From NCBI GenBank assembly GCA_039105265.1, contig JAPFFF010000004.1, positions 7,793,501-7,857,500 on the forward strand: a DNA stretch of 64,000 nucleotides. The letters run 5' to 3'. The notes beneath the pieces are model-generated. The model had not been told where the DNA came from and searched no databases. It saw nothing but the letters and a program-made list of their open reading frames with translations. This DNA comes from Tritrichomonas musculus. Lineage: Eukaryota; Parabasalia; Tritrichomonadida; Tritrichomonadidae. The first letter of the stretch is position 1. The number at the start of each line of letters is the position of its first letter. Positions 63,426 to 64,000 of the stretch are shown here, piece by piece. A program made the position numbers and the translations under genes.

Positions 63426-63849
63426 TTACGAATCAAATTCTGCAATCATGTCATTACGAATCAATTTGCTGATTTGGCTGTCATTTTCACCTTCCTTTCG
63501 TTTTTCATAAAAATTGTTGTTCAATGAGAAATAAAAGAATCCTTTTGTTGCTCTTAAAAATATTGATTATTTCCAAATTTGAAAAATATTTTTTGATATC
63601 TTTTTCGAAAAATAGAAAAATTCTTTCCATTTTGCTAAAAAAATTGGGAAAACGATGATGGTTATTCCAGATTTTAGAAATTAAGTGTAGTGATGACAAA
63701 AAATCATAATGATTATCACTCATTTTGGATTTATTAAATGTGTCTACGAGAATTAGAAAATTTTCATCTGATTTGACTTTTTCTTCAAGAAAGTTCAGAA
63801 TGTGTTCCTGAATCTCTTTCATCATGTCCAAGTATTCCTTAGAACTCAT
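63426..63849 (-). pseudogene. DUF3447-type gene fragment, unit 3
   Basis: N-terminal piece from ATG 63849 and the displaced KRKEGENDSQIS block, as in units 1 and 2. Confidence 0.7.
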
Positions 63850-63977
63850 GATCTTTATTAAAATAACAATATTATCTCAATTTCATATAAATTAAATTAT
63901 TATTTATATTTTTAGAAAAAAAACAATTGCAGAAGAATCATGCAAAAAAGCTATTTATGATAAATTAATTTTAATTA

Positions 63978-64000
63978 ATGATAAAAAACAACTCAAATGA
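63978..64000 (+). CDS. start of the short unknown frame, unit 3 (cut by window edge)
   Basis: The first seven codons of the 103-codon frame of units 1 and 2 are present before the window ends. Confidence 0.35.

Larger units (their letters stand above)
56040..64000 (+). repeat. segmental tandem repeat, unit 3 (cut by the window edge)
   Basis: 7961 bp of the 8290-bp unit are present; the last 329 bp lie beyond the window. Whether the array continues further is unknown. Confidence 0.95.

Noticed and set aside
37691-64000. Array mobilised as a retroposed unit because of its terminal A tract
   Set aside because: The unit contains genes on both strands and unspliced spacers, has no target duplications, and joins head to tail; tandem duplication is simpler.

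Overview
The window looks like chromosomal DNA of a trichomonad, an anaerobic parabasalid protist, most likely an AT-rich Tritrichomonas-type genome. Supporting signs are BspA-like leucine-rich repeat proteins, DUF3447/ankyrin-type proteins, BTB-coiled coil-F5/8C proteins, kinases fused to Sel1 repeats, a Polinton (Maverick) polymerase, very short 5' leaders with TCACTTTT/TCATTTTT initiator (Inr) motifs, and the apparent absence of introns. The species is inferred, not proven.

Layout. 1-7400: a Polinton region, richer in G+C than the rest, with a protein-primed family B DNA polymerase, a small companion frame, minisatellites and a tRNA-like Pol III unit. 7400-9100: AT-rich spacer with a 49-bp tandem array. 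9115-13152: a large kinase-Sel1-BspA fusion gene, followed by two kinase relics. 14143-15980: a broken DUF3447-BspA gene. 16000-20100: gene-poor DNA with several coding relics and an unusual GC-rich island. 20133-21449: a seven-helix membrane protein. 22882-24680: two genes with damaged 5' ends, facing away from each other across a repeat cluster. 24984-28794: a DUF3447 gene and a BTB-F5/8C gene. 29368-32336: a second DUF3447-BspA gene, now split. 33210-37711: another BTB-coiled coil-F5/8C gene, interrupted by a young 1.7-kb TA-flanked DNA transposon with 213-bp inverted ends.

37691-64000: a head-to-tail segmental array. Each unit carries a Sel1 gene fragment, an intact GH36 raffinose-synthase/alpha-galactosidase-like gene, a 5'-truncated ribosomal protein P0 gene, a DUF3447 fragment and a short unknown frame, and ends in a 31-A tract. 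Units 2 and 3 repeat at exactly 8290 bp and show no difference I could find. Unit 1 is about 10.06 kb because it carries an extra 1.79 kb that includes a 937-bp element with 17-bp inverted ends and a 9-bp target duplication. The GH36 coding copies differ mostly at silent sites, so the enzyme has been under selection. The other passengers in the unit look like debris carried along with it.

The genes do not form an operon or one pathway. The common themes are expanded parasite families (kinases, BspA, DUF3447, BTB-F5/8C), frequent pseudogenization, and DNA transposons reshaping genes.
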